Assembly (NCBI RefSeq): GCF_014235785.1
Contig: NZ_CP060137.1
Span: forward strand, 806,001 to 870,000
Source: Bacillus sp. PAMC26568
GTDB taxonomy: Bacteria; Bacillota; Bacilli; Bacillales; Bacillaceae
Reading direction: 5' to 3'
Length of the DNA: 64,000 nucleotides
Numbering within the stretch: position 1 is the stretch's first letter; every line of letters begins with the position of its first letter. Below are positions 16,853 through 25,328 of this stretch, piece by piece. The notes under the pieces were generated by a model. That model was not told where the DNA came from, did no database searches, and was given only the letters and a program-made list of their open reading frames with translations. A program made the position numbers and the translations under genes.

Positions 16853-17706
16853 TATGTGAGGTTAATTCGATAATAAGCTGCAATGACTTGCTGAAGCTCT
16901 GCTAAATTCGGATCCTGATTCAAGTTCGCAAGCATCCCTTGAATGACAGCGATTCTCGGAGTATCCTCTTTTATTTCTGCTTCAAGCACTTCGAGTGTTA
17001 CACGAAGATCTCCCGAAAGCTGCTCTTTGGTGTGTTCAATTTTAGCTAAGAGTTCATCTCTGCTCATCCTTGCACATATTCCGAATAATGAATCCTCTAT
17101 CTCATTTGAAAGAATTGGCTTTTCATTAGAGACTTTCAATCCAGCCACAACATCATCCATCCTTTTCAAAAGAAAAGAAGCCAGGTCATCTAAATTTAAT
17201 TCTGCTTTTTCTAGAATAATAAATTTCAAATACGAATGAATCATTCCTTGAAGAATCATGCTTAAATCCCAGATGTATGTCTCAATAGACGCACCATAGA
17301 TGGCAAGCAATGATTTTTTAACAAACAGATTGGACTCTGCATTCATTTTTTGAATAAAAGCACCTATAGAGGGGTTATTTGGAATCGCATTTTCCCTCAT
17401 TTGCATAATAATAAAGTCTTTATGCTTATTGATTTCATTAAACTGACAGGAAAGCTGGGCGATTAAAAGATCACGCGGTTCTAAATCCTGATCCTTCACT
17501 TCTTCCATCTTTGAATGAATCAATTCAAAATGATATTTGAACGTTTCAAGCAAAAGGGCATCCTTTGATTTGAAATAAAGGTAAAAGGAACCTTTTGAGA
17601 TTTCGCATTCGTTTACAATATCCTGAATGGATGTAGATGTAACGCCTTTTTTAGCGAAAAGCTTCATAGCCGCTTCAATAATCCGTTTCTCTTTTTCCTT
17701 CATCAT
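16852..17706 (-). CDS. yerO: TetR/AcrR family repressor of swrC (YerO)
   Basis: Regulator of 284 residues, long for TetR but equal to B. subtilis YerO. The N-terminal helix-turn-helix (about 5-50) contains RIIEAAMKLFAKKG and GSFYLYFKSKDALLLETF. The C-terminal ligand domain is extended by a helical stretch of about 80 residues. It is divergent from the RND transporter gene swrC, with 270 nt of inverted-repeat-rich DNA between them, and is expected to repress it. AAGGAGATTAC supports the start. Confidence 0.9.
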   Translation of the reverse strand: MMKEKEKRIIEAAMKLFAKKGVTSTSIQDIVNECEISKGSFYLYFKSKDALLLETFKYHFELIHSKMEEVKDQDLEPRDLLIAQLSCQFNEINKHKDFIIMQMRENAIPNNPSIGAFIQKMNAESNLFVKKSLLAIYGASIETYIWDLSMILQGMIHSYLKFIILEKAELNLDDLASFLLKRMDDVVAGLKVSNEKPILSNEIEDSLFGICARMSRDELLAKIEHTKEQLSGDLRVTLEVLEAEIKEDTPRIAVIQGMLANLNQDPNLAELQQVIAAYYRINLT

Positions 17707-17788
17707 GTAATCTCCTTATATATCGGTAAAAAATGATTGAAATTGTATGAAAGATTTCTGTTGCACTTAAGTTTATTCATTTTCTGCC

Positions 17789-17851
17789 TCAGTCAGAAAG
17801 TTCTTCTGCATAGGAGATTTTCTGTCCGATGATAAGTAACTTTCTGACTGA
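17789..17851. promoter_or_regulatory. 14-bp perfect inverted repeat in the yerO-swrC intergenic region
   Basis: Arms TCAGTCAGAAAGTT (17789-17802) and AACTTTCTGACTGA (17838-17851) with 35 nt between them. The arms contain CAGTCAG, which also appears in the downstream dyad, suggesting regulator half sites or a leader hairpin. Confidence 0.75.
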
Positions 17852-17910
17852 ATGTTCACATTTACAAAAAATTCATTCTTAGAATGGTTATTTATGATTG
17901 ACTGTAACCG

Positions 17911-17951
17911 ACTGGTCATTTATATTATTAATTATTATGACCAGTCAGTCA
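17911..17951. promoter_or_regulatory. probable YerO operator upstream of swrC
   Basis: ACTGGTCAT (17911-17919) and ATGACCAGT (17937-17945) form a perfect dyad. The right arm continues as TGACCAGTCAGTCA, a TGAC-N6-GTCA palindrome typical of TetR-family sites. It sits 27-67 nt before the swrC start. Confidence 0.7.
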
Positions 17952-17977
17952 ATAAAAATAAATTGCCGGAGGACAGC

Positions 17978-20900
17978 ATGAATCAGATCATTAATTTTGT
18001 TTTGAAAAACAAGTTTGCAGTGTGGCTTCTTACCATTATCGTGACAGTTGCAGGACTATATTCAGGTTTAAATATGAAACTTGAAACAATCCCTAACATC
18101 ACTACACCAATTGTAACGGTCACAACTGTTTATCCTGGAGCAACTCCAGAAGAGATAGCAGAAAAGGTCACGGAGCCTATTGAACAGGCCGTACAAAATT
18201 TAAATGGAGTGAACGTTGTCAGTTCAACTTCTTTCCAAAATGCATCATCCATCCAAATTGAATATGCTTTTGAAAAGGATATGGATAAAGCAGAAGAAGA
18301 AGTAAAAAGCACACTTTCCGATCTTTCTTTTCCAGAAGGAGTGAATGAGTCGGATGTTTCAAGACTTAGCTTAAATGCCTTCCCTATTTTAGCATTAAGT
18401 ATATCAGATGATGAACAATCTTTAAGCGATTTGACTGCACTCACAGAGGATGAAATTGTTCCGGCATTAAAAGGACTTGAAGGTGTATCATCTGTTCAGG
18501 TATCAGGACAGCAAGTTGAAGAAGTACAATTTACATTTAAAGAAGACAAGATGAAAGAATACGGTTTAGATGAAGAAACCGTTCAAAACATGATTAAAGG
18601 CTCTGATGTAAAATTCCCACTTGGATTATATACATTCGGAGATAAGGAACAATCTGTCGTTGTCGATGGAAATATCCTAAGTATTGATGATTTGAAAAAT
18701 ATGGAGATTCCTTTAACTCCGTCCGGCGGTGACAGTTCTGGCCAGCAGCAGGCTGGGCAAGGGCAAAGCGGCATGCCGGGACAAACTGCTCCTGGAGCAG
18801 GTCAGGCATCTGGAACTGAACAAGTGCCAGGATCAGCACAGGCACCCCAGACATCTCAGCCTGTAGAACTTCCGACAGTTAAGCTGTCTGAACTGGCAGA
18901 TATTAAAACAGTTGGAGAAGCAGAATCGATCTCAAGAACAAACGGAGAAGAAGCAATCGGCCTTCAAGTTGTTAAATCTGCGGATGCAAATACTGTAGAT
19001 GTAGCAAATCTTGTAAAAGAAGAGCTTGCGGATTTTGAAAAAGAATATGACAATCTTGAAATCCTTTCAACATTGGATCAGGCTGAACCAATCGAGGAAT
19101 CAGTCAGCACAATGCTAAGCAAAGCTTTATTTGGAGCTATCTTTGCGATTATCATTATTCTCTTATTCTTAAGAGATATTAAATCAACTTTGATTTCAGT
19201 TGTTTCCATTCCGCTTTCTTTATTAATTGCTGTTTTATTATTGAAGCAAATGGACATTACGCTTAATATTATGACGCTTGGCGCGATGACGGTAGCGATT
19301 GGACGCGTTGTCGACGACTCTATTGTCGTTATTGAAAATATTTACCGCAGAATGTCGCTGCAAGGCGAGAAGTTAAGAGGAATGAACTTAGTTCGGGAAG
19401 CTACGAAGGAAATGTTCGTTCCCATCATGTCTTCAACAATCGTTACAATCGCTGTTTTCTTGCCATTGGCATTAGTGAATGGAGTCATTGGAGAGCTATT
19501 CCTTCCATTTGCCTTAACAATTGTTTTTGCATTGCTTGCATCATTGGTAGTGGCAGTTACGATCGTTCCGATGCTTGCGCACAGCTTATTTAAAAAGGGG
19601 CTGTACGGAGGGGAAATTAAGAAGCATGAAGAGCATAAACCTGGCAAAATGACAGGTGCTTACAGAAACATTTTGAATTGGTCATTAAACCACAAATGGA
19701 TTACATCTGGTATTGCAGTCCTGATGCTTGTAGGCAGCTTGTTCCTTGTTCCTGTTATCGGCGTCAGCTTCCTGCCTTCAGAGGAACAAAAGCTAGTGTA
19801 TGCAACATACAAACCTGCTCCGGGAGAAACAAAAGAGCAAGTTGAAGAAGTTGTTGCAAAAGCAGAAGACCTATTAATGGATCGTAAAGATGTTTCATTA
19901 GTGCAGTTTTCATTAGGCAGCGAAAACCCTATGAATCCGGGCGATACCAATAGTGCTGTTTTCTTCATCGAGTATGAAGACGATACAGAGAATTTTGAGA
20001 AAGAAAAAGAAAAAGTCATTGAAGATCTTCAAGCAGAAACTGAGCAGGGAGAATGGGCAGCACAAGACTTCACTCAAAGCGCTGGAAGCAATCAAGTTCA
20101 ATTCTTTGTTTACGGCAATTCAATAGAAGATATTGAACCTGCAGTCGCGGATATTGAAGAAATTATGAATGACAATGGAAGTTTTAAAAATGTAAGCTCA
20201 AGTCTTGCTGAATCGTACGATGAGTATACATTTGTTGCAAATCAGGAAGAACTTAGCAAGCTTGGGTTAACAGCTGGTCAAATCGGGATGGAGCTAAGCC
20301 CGCAAAGAGAACGTCCAGTCCTGACACAGATTGAAAAAGATGGTGAAGAAGTCAGCGTTTATCTGCAAACAGAAGAAGAAACGTTTGATGATATAAATGA
20401 TTTAACAGATAAAACCATTACATCGCCGCTTGGCAAAGAAGTGAAAATTGGAGATGTTGTGTCAATTGAAGAAGGAAAGACGTCAGACACGGTTACAAGA
20501 CGTGATGGACGAATTTATGTACAGGTTTCCGGAGAACTGACAACAGATGATGTTGCAAAAGCATCTGCTGATGTTCAAGAGAAGGTGAACGGAATTGACT
20601 TGCCATCCGGTGTTGACATTGACACGGGCGGAGTAACCGAAGATATTCAAGAATCCTTTACACAGCTTGGACTTGCAATGCTGGCAGCAATTGCAATTGT
20701 TTATCTTGTTCTTGTCATAACATTCGGCGGCGGACTTGCGCCATTCGCGATTCTGTTCTCCCTTCCATTTACCGTTATCGGTGCATTGGTTGGATTACTG
20801 ATCGCAGGTGAAACCATCAGTATTAACTCAATGATTGGAGCACTGATGCTGATTGGAATCGTAGTGACAAACGCGATTGTTCTCATCGACCGGGTTATTC

Positions 20901-21181
20901 ACAAAGAACGTGAAGGCCTCACGACTAGAGAAGCCTTGCTTGAAGCAGGAACGACACGTCTTCGTCCGATCCTGATGACAGCTATTGCAACAATCGGGGC
21001 TCTCATCCCGCTTGCCATTGGACTTGAAGGCGGAAGCGGCATTATCTCAAAAGGCCTTGGTGTAACAGTAATCGGCGGCTTAACAAGCTCAACGCTGCTT
21101 ACATTGCTGATTGTGCCGATCGTTTATGAAATCATGAGCAAATTCAAACGTAAAAAAACGAATACCATTGAAGAAGAATAA
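17978..21181 (+). CDS. swrC: RND family transporter SwrC (YerP)
   Basis: Inner-membrane RND exporter of 1067 residues, matching B. subtilis SwrC, which gives surfactin self-resistance and supports swarming. It has the two-fold RND layout: TM1 at about 10-30, a large extracellular domain, a TM cluster at about 380-560 with the proton-relay pair in GRVVDDSIVVIENIY, a second extracellular domain and a final TM cluster. An insertion of roughly 50 residues rich in G, Q, P and S (about 246-298) interrupts the first extracellular domain. GGAGGACAGC places the start at 17978. It is monocistronic with a strong terminator, divergent from its probable repressor yerO. Confidence 0.94.
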   Translation: MNQIINFVLKNKFAVWLLTIIVTVAGLYSGLNMKLETIPNITTPIVTVTTVYPGATPEEIAEKVTEPIEQAVQNLNGVNVVSSTSFQNASSIQIEYAFEKDMDKAEEEVKSTLSDLSFPEGVNESDVSRLSLNAFPILALSISDDEQSLSDLTALTEDEIVPALKGLEGVSSVQVSGQQVEEVQFTFKEDKMKEYGLDEETVQNMIKGSDVKFPLGLYTFGDKEQSVVVDGNILSIDDLKNMEIPLTPSGGDSSGQQQAGQGQSGMPGQTAPGAGQASGTEQVPGSAQAPQTSQPVELPTVKLSELADIKTVGEAESISRTNGEEAIGLQVVKSADANTVDVANLVKEELADFEKEYDNLEILSTLDQAEPIEESVSTMLSKALFGAIFAIIIILLFLRDIKSTLISVVSIPLSLLIAVLLLKQMDITLNIMTLGAMTVAIGRVVDDSIVVIENIYRRMSLQGEKLRGMNLVREATKEMFVPIMSSTIVTIAVFLPLALVNGVIGELFLPFALTIVFALLASLVVAVTIVPMLAHSLFKKGLYGGEIKKHEEHKPGKMTGAYRNILNWSLNHKWITSGIAVLMLVGSLFLVPVIGVSFLPSEEQKLVYATYKPAPGETKEQVEEVVAKAEDLLMDRKDVSLVQFSLGSENPMNPGDTNSAVFFIEYEDDTENFEKEKEKVIEDLQAETEQGEWAAQDFTQSAGSNQVQFFVYGNSIEDIEPAVADIEEIMNDNGSFKNVSSSLAESYDEYTFVANQEELSKLGLTAGQIGMELSPQRERPVLTQIEKDGEEVSVYLQTEEETFDDINDLTDKTITSPLGKEVKIGDVVSIEEGKTSDTVTRRDGRIYVQVSGELTTDDVAKASADVQEKVNGIDLPSGVDIDTGGVTEDIQESFTQLGLAMLAAIAIVYLVLVITFGGGLAPFAILFSLPFTVIGALVGLLIAGETISINSMIGALMLIGIVVTNAIVLIDRVIHKEREGLTTREALLEAGTTRLRPILMTAIATIGALIPLAIGLEGGSGIISKGLGVTVIGGLTSSTLLTLLIVPIVYEIMSKFKRKKTNTIEEE

Positions 21182-21186
21182 AAATT

Positions 21187-21222
21187 TGAACAAAGCATCC
21201 AGCTGGGTGCTTTGTTTTTTTA
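21187..21222 (+). terminator. swrC terminator
   Basis: ACAAAGCATCCAGCTGGGTGCTTTGT hairpin with T7. Confidence 0.92.
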
Positions 21223-21340
21223 TGAAAATGAAAACCCCAGGTAGGCCCAGGGTTCCAAAAAGCTGTCAGTGAGAACCTAAAAAAACTCTTCCGAGGTGCT
21301 AGATGTATTTGGTTTATCGTCCAATACTTAGCGCTCCAGC

Positions 21341-21622
21341 CAAATGGTGCCCTGGAAACCGGGAAAAGCGAAATGGTGCCCTAGAAAACGGAAAAAGCGA
21401 AATCCATGTCCCTAATAAAGCGAAATGGTACCCTAGAAACTGGGAAAATCGAAGTCTATGTCCCCAATAAAGCGAAATGGTACCCTAGAAACTGGGAAAA
21501 TCGAAGTCTATGTCCCTAATAAAGCGAAATGGTGCCCTAGAAACCGGGAAAATCGAAATCCATGTCCCCAATAAAGCGAAATGGTGCCCTGGAAACCGGG
21601 AAAAGTGAAATCCATGTCCCCA
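21341..21622. repeat. 52-bp tandem repeat, five copies plus a partial one
   Basis: The word AAATGGTNCCCT starts at 21342, 21371, 21423, 21475, 21527 and 21579; the last five are exactly 52 nt apart. Each unit has two related halves, one starting CGAAATGGTGCCCTAGAAAC (29 nt) and one CGAAATCCATGTCCCC (23 nt). Copies differ by a few substitutions (GTGCCC/GTACCC, CCATG/CTATG). A short open frame across it (from 21581) is the repeat itself and not a gene. Confidence 0.93.
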
Positions 21623-21740
21623 TTTAAGCAGAATGTAGGCATAGGTTGGTTGATAAAAGTAAAAATGAATCGATTAAATCTAAAGTTAGTCAGTCAAAAG
21701 GCAAAACAGGAACATGACAAAATACACATAGGAACCACTA

Positions 21741-21756
21741 GTACCGAATGGTATAA
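21741..21756 (+). promoter_or_regulatory. extended -10 promoter before the MgtC gene
   Basis: TGGTATAAT near 21749-21757 is a TGN-extended -10. No clear -35 was seen. Confidence 0.5.
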
Positions 21757-21807
21757 TGATTGAAATTAAAATAGTGCAAACTAGAGATAGAGAAGAGGGT
21801 GAAGGGC

Positions 21808-22503
21808 TTGGAAGATATCATTGTTCAACTGGACACGATTTTAAAATTGTTTTTGTCATTATTAGTCGGGATCATTATCGGAATTGAACGTGAAATCAAG
21901 AAAAAGCCGCTTGGGCTGAAAACAACAATTGTCATTGCGGTCAGCTCATGTCTTTTAACAATGATTTCAATTGAAGCTGCATACACATTTTCAAATGAAT
22001 ACAATCGTCCGATGGATCCTCTCAGACTTGCTGCGCAAATCGTTTCCGGAGTCGGCTTTCTGGGAGCGGGAGCAATTCTGCGCAGAAGCAATGATGTAAT
22101 CAGCGGGCTTACAACGGCCGCAATGATTTGGGGAGCAGCCGGTCTAGGGATTGCGATTGGTGCAGGATTTTATCAGGAAGCGCTTATTGCCCTTATTTTC
22201 ATGATCGGATCAATTGAGATCATTGCACCTTTGGTAAAAAAACTCGGACCAAAAACGCTTAGACTCAAAGAATTAAAGGTGAAACTGACAGTTCCTGTAA
22301 ACGTCAATATATCTGATATCCTGCACTCGCTCCGCAAAAAAAACATGAAAATCAAGTATGTAAAGATTAAAGATATTATTGACCGCGATCTAAGAACAGT
22401 TGACTTGATTCTGCTGATTAAAAATGATCGTTATACTTCAGATGTCTATGAGGATATTAAAGAAGTAAAAGGCATTGAATCCGTTGAAGTTGAATTAATT
22501 TAA
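21808..22503 (+). CDS. MgtC/SapB family membrane protein
   Basis: About 231 residues from the TTG at 21808, eight bases after AGAGGG; a GTG at 21799 is also in frame but overlaps that site. Four or five membrane segments fill about residues 8-140, with the family motifs GIIIGIEREI and GVGFLGAGAI, the conserved arginine-rich stretch between TM1 and TM2, and GLTTAAMIWGAAGLG. The C-terminal 80 residues form an ACT-like cytoplasmic domain. MgtC proteins affect growth in low Mg2+ and modulate ATP synthase in some species; the function here is not shown. Monocistronic. Confidence 0.88.
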   Translation: MEDIIVQLDTILKLFLSLLVGIIIGIEREIKKKPLGLKTTIVIAVSSCLLTMISIEAAYTFSNEYNRPMDPLRLAAQIVSGVGFLGAGAILRRSNDVISGLTTAAMIWGAAGLGIAIGAGFYQEALIALIFMIGSIEIIAPLVKKLGPKTLRLKELKVKLTVPVNVNISDILHSLRKKNMKIKYVKIKDIIDRDLRTVDLILLIKNDRYTSDVYEDIKEVKGIESVEVELI

Positions 22504-22578
22504 GCACACGTCAAGTAAGACGTCTGGTGCTTACTTATGATATTGTAATAGCAAACAGGATACATAGGAGGAAACAAA

Positions 22579-23565
22579 TTGATACGTTTTGGAATTGTAG
22601 GAACAAACTGGATTACAGACCGCTTATTAAAAGCAGCGATGCAGGTCGAGGATTTCTCGCTGAAGGCTGTTTATTCAAGAACAAGTGAAAAAGCGGAAGA
22701 ATTCGCTGCAAAATATGGAGTAGACTTAACATTTACAGATTTAGAAAACATGGCAAAAAGCGATGAAATTGATGCAGTCTATATCGCAAGTCCTAACTCT
22801 TTGCACGCTGAACAAGCCATTCTTTTCATGAATCATAAAAAGCATGTATTATGTGAAAAACCGCTTGCTTCCAATGTTAGTGAAATAACAAAAATGATCC
22901 AAGCCGCAAAAGAAAATCGCGTGCTGTTAATGGAAGCGATGAAATCTACGTTTCTTCCAAACTTCAAAAGCATTCAGGAAAACCTTCATAAAATAGGAAC
23001 AGTCAGAAGGTATGTAGCGAGCTATTGCCAATATTCATCACGCTACGATGCATATCGTTCGGGAACCGTGCTGAATGCATTTGATCCATCTTTTTCAAAT
23101 GGATCACTGATGGACATTGGAATCTATGCCTTGTATCCTTCGATTGTTCTTTTCGGAAAGCCGGAAACAATTAAAGCGAGCGGCTTGCGCCTAAGCTCAG
23201 GAGTTGACGGCGAAGGAAGCATTCTCCTTCAATATAAGGATAAAGATGCTGTGATGATGTATTCAAAAATAACAGATTCAAAGCTTCCATCTGAAATTCA
23301 GGGCGAAGAAGGCAGCATAATTATTGATCGGATCAGTACGATTGAAAAAGTGGAAATTCGTTACCGTGACGGCAGAGTAGAAGACATCTCGAGACCGCAA
23401 AAAGAAGATACGATGTATTACGAAATAAAAGAATTTATCGACTTAATACAAAATGATCTGTACGAATCAAACATTAATACGTATGAAAATTCCATCAAAG
23501 TCATGGAAGTTATGGATGAAGCAAGAAAGCAAATAGGTGTGGAATATCCTGCTGATCATAAATAA
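22579..23565 (+). CDS. Gfo/Idh/MocA family oxidoreductase (YulF-like)
   Basis: NAD(P)-dependent oxidoreductase of 328 residues starting at TTG behind GGAGGAAAC. The Rossmann motif is FGIVGTNWITDRLL at the N-terminus. The family signature CEKPLASNVSEI is near residue 97, with EAMKSTFLPN and the C-terminal alpha/beta domain containing NGSLMDIGIYALYP. It resembles B. subtilis YulF along most of its length. The sugar or inositol-like substrate is unknown. Monocistronic, with a terminator 12 nt after the stop. Confidence 0.88.
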   Translation: MIRFGIVGTNWITDRLLKAAMQVEDFSLKAVYSRTSEKAEEFAAKYGVDLTFTDLENMAKSDEIDAVYIASPNSLHAEQAILFMNHKKHVLCEKPLASNVSEITKMIQAAKENRVLLMEAMKSTFLPNFKSIQENLHKIGTVRRYVASYCQYSSRYDAYRSGTVLNAFDPSFSNGSLMDIGIYALYPSIVLFGKPETIKASGLRLSSGVDGEGSILLQYKDKDAVMMYSKITDSKLPSEIQGEEGSIIIDRISTIEKVEIRYRDGRVEDISRPQKEDTMYYEIKEFIDLIQNDLYESNINTYENSIKVMEVMDEARKQIGVEYPADHK

Positions 23566-23575
23566 AAGCAGTTCA

Positions 23576-23604
23576 GAGCCAATCCGAAATGGGTTGGTTT
23601 TTTA
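23576..23604 (+). terminator. terminator after the oxidoreductase gene
   Basis: CCAATCC/GGGTTGG stem, then T7. Confidence 0.85.
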
Positions 23605-23778
23605 AAAAGGCTGTTTTCGCATTGATTTTTTTGGGGTTATTAATCGTACCCGTGGATTTCCGCTGCAGGCACTTGTATCCCCCTCTATTTCCCGCAGGAG
23701 TCAAGTGCCTTCCGCTACAATCCACTAAAGGTTTTAACCATTTTTTCTAAAACTTTATGAAAAGAGCCTTTAAAAAAA
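23604..23778. repeat. dispersed Bacillus intergenic element with inverted ends
   Basis: The central part has the common Bacillaceae pattern GTGGATTTCCGCTGCAGGCA ... CCGCAGGAGTCAAGTGCCTT CCGCTACAATCCAC, in which the two halves are partly inverted (GTGGATT/AATCCAC, GGCACTTG/CAAGTGCC). It is bounded by AAAGGCTGTTTTCGCA and TGAAAAGAGCCTTT, also inverted. I recall many near copies of this in Bacillus-type genomes. No gene lies in this gap. Confidence 0.75.
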
Positions 23779-23847
23779 TCTTGAAGAAAAATACCTTGAT
23801 ACCAAGAGAGTAATTTCGATTTAACGATGTTGGAATATCAAGGCCAA

Positions 23848-23880
23848 ACAAAAAAGAACAGCTGAATGCTGTTCTTTTAA
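23848..23880 (-). terminator. exonuclease gene terminator
   Basis: AAAAGAACAGC/GCTGTTCTTTT overlapping the end of the minus-strand exonuclease gene. Confidence 0.88.
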
Positions 23881-24788
23881 CCGTTAGTAGAATGAACCTT
23901 TACCTTTGCTGATACTTCAATCGTCATTTCAATCCTGCAGCCATGTTCTCCTTTTTCATTTTCCATCTTTTCAAGAACTTTTGCTGTAACTTTATATGAT
24001 TCATTCATATAGGTATTCATTTTTTTGCTGTGAACTGCGCTTAAAAATCCTAGATATTGCTTTGAAAATGAGAAGACATGAATTCTGTCAGTTGCTTCAT
24101 CTTTTTCTAAAAGAACAGGTTCGCTTATTGTAAGGTCCGGAAGAAAGTTTTGCGGGCTCATTCCGTTTTTATCTTTTTGTTTAACACCTGAGAGTGAAGC
24201 CTTAAACGATTTTTTCTGTTCCTTCGATTTGGAAGAACGTTCTGTCAAAGCAACATTTAAATAGGACTTCCCTTCATAATTTGAGCTTTTCAACAGCTGA
24301 TACAGCTGGTTCACATCGTCTAAAGCACGGTGAGTCTGGATAGCTGCTAAGCCGTGGCTATGTAACAAGCTGATTAATTTCGCACTCCGATACCCGTACG
24401 TTTTCCACGGAATGTTTCTTGCAGAGCAATACCATTTCTTTGAATAAAGCTCAGGATACATCTTAGCTGTAAAGCTGCGGTCAAATGAGGCATTATGGGC
24501 AATAATAAAATCTGCTTTTTGAATTGCTGATTTTATTATTTCATCATTAAATGATTTTCCTTTCACATCTTCGAAAGGAATTGAGTGAATTCGGTAAGCA
24601 AATTCATAATTCTTTCTGGATGAGAGAGATAGCGGTTCTCTTAAGTAAGAATGCTCCTCTGTTATCTCTAAAAAAACGTCTGTGTCCGTCTGATAGCGGA
24701 ACAGCACGTAACCAATTTCAATTATCTCATCCTGTATGGGAGATAAGCCTGTTGTTTCCACATCAAGAATCATTCCGGTAAGAATCAT
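23877..24788 (-). CDS. DEDDh 3'-5' exonuclease domain protein
   Basis: About 303 residues. The N-terminal 170 residues are a DnaQ-like exonuclease with ExoI motif ILDVETTGL, ExoII HNASFDRSF and ExoIII HRALDDVNQ, so all the DEDDh metal ligands are present. The C-terminal 130 residues are basic and then beta-rich (LLEKDEATDRIHVFSF), of unrecognised family. AGGAGGAGAAATGC fixes the start at 24788; an in-frame codon at 24860 has no site. It could be a DNA polymerase proofreading-like or RNA-processing nuclease; the target is unknown. Confidence 0.88.
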   Translation of the reverse strand: MILTGMILDVETTGLSPIQDEIIEIGYVLFRYQTDTDVFLEITEEHSYLREPLSLSSRKNYEFAYRIHSIPFEDVKGKSFNDEIIKSAIQKADFIIAHNASFDRSFTAKMYPELYSKKWYCSARNIPWKTYGYRSAKLISLLHSHGLAAIQTHRALDDVNQLYQLLKSSNYEGKSYLNVALTERSSKSKEQKKSFKASLSGVKQKDKNGMSPQNFLPDLTISEPVLLEKDEATDRIHVFSFSKQYLGFLSAVHSKKMNTYMNESYKVTAKVLEKMENEKGEHGCRIEMTIEVSAKVKVHSTNG

Positions 24789-24860
24789 GCATTTCTCCTC
24801 CTTTTCTATTAATCTACCATCTATTGATAGGGAGAAACAACTAAATCCTTCTTTAGTCAT

Positions 24861-24896
24861 TTGACTAGTGGCTTCATTGGCATTACAATTTGTAGT
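24861..24896 (+). promoter_or_regulatory. blaI-type promoter and operator
   Basis: TTGACT (24861-24866), 17 nt, TACAAT (24884-24889). The dyad ATTACAATTTGTAGT (24882-24896) covers the -10 box and has the TACA/TGTA half sites of BlaI/MecI operators. Confidence 0.8.
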
Positions 24897-24913
24897 GTGA
24901 GGTGTTTAATTCT

Positions 24914-25327
24914 GTGAAAATCCAAAATTATAAATTCAATGAAAAAGGGTTAAATCGTTTTTTTGGCCCTTTAGAGGCTAAAATTATGAACATCCTTTGG
25001 AATTCATCTGAACTGGCGATTAAAGACGTGCAGCAGAAGCTTGAAAAAGAGAAAAAGACGAGCTTTAACACTGTAATGACGGTGATGAACCGCCTGGTGG
25101 AAAAGGAAGTTTTAACAAAACGGATGGAAGGAAGAGGCTCTCTCTACCGGCCTGTTTTAACAAAAAATGACTTTCTTGAAAGGCAATCAAAAGAATTGAC
25201 GAATGGCCTAATTGATGAATTCGGGCAACTTGTTGTCAGTCATATGATTGATAGTTTAGAGGAAGCCGATGAAAGTTTGATTGCAAAATTAGAACAAAAA
25301 ATAAAAGAAATGAAAAAGGAAAAATAG
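24914..25327 (+). CDS. BlaI/MecI family repressor
   Basis: About 137 residues from the GTG at 24914, nine bases after GAGGTG. The winged helix (about 15-80) contains LEAKIMNILWNSSELAIKDV and TSFNTVMTVMNRLVEKEVL, the BlaI recognition region. The C-terminal helix pair is for dimerisation and carries the region that is normally cleaved by the sensor protease. It is immediately followed (1 nt) by an M56 peptidase, the standard arrangement. It probably represses its own promoter and the downstream doxX gene through the two matching dyads. Confidence 0.92.
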   Translation: MKIQNYKFNEKGLNRFFGPLEAKIMNILWNSSELAIKDVQQKLEKEKKTSFNTVMTVMNRLVEKEVLTKRMEGRGSLYRPVLTKNDFLERQSKELTNGLIDEFGQLVVSHMIDSLEEADESLIAKLEQKIKEMKKEK

Positions 25328-25328
25328 C

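Noticed and set aside
21581..21763. 60-codon frame starting MVPWKPGK
   Set aside because: It begins inside the 52-bp repeat and has no ribosome site or similarity.
24902..24913. GTG at 24902 as start of the BlaI-type gene
   Set aside because: It lies within the ribosome site GAGGTG that serves the GTG at 24914.
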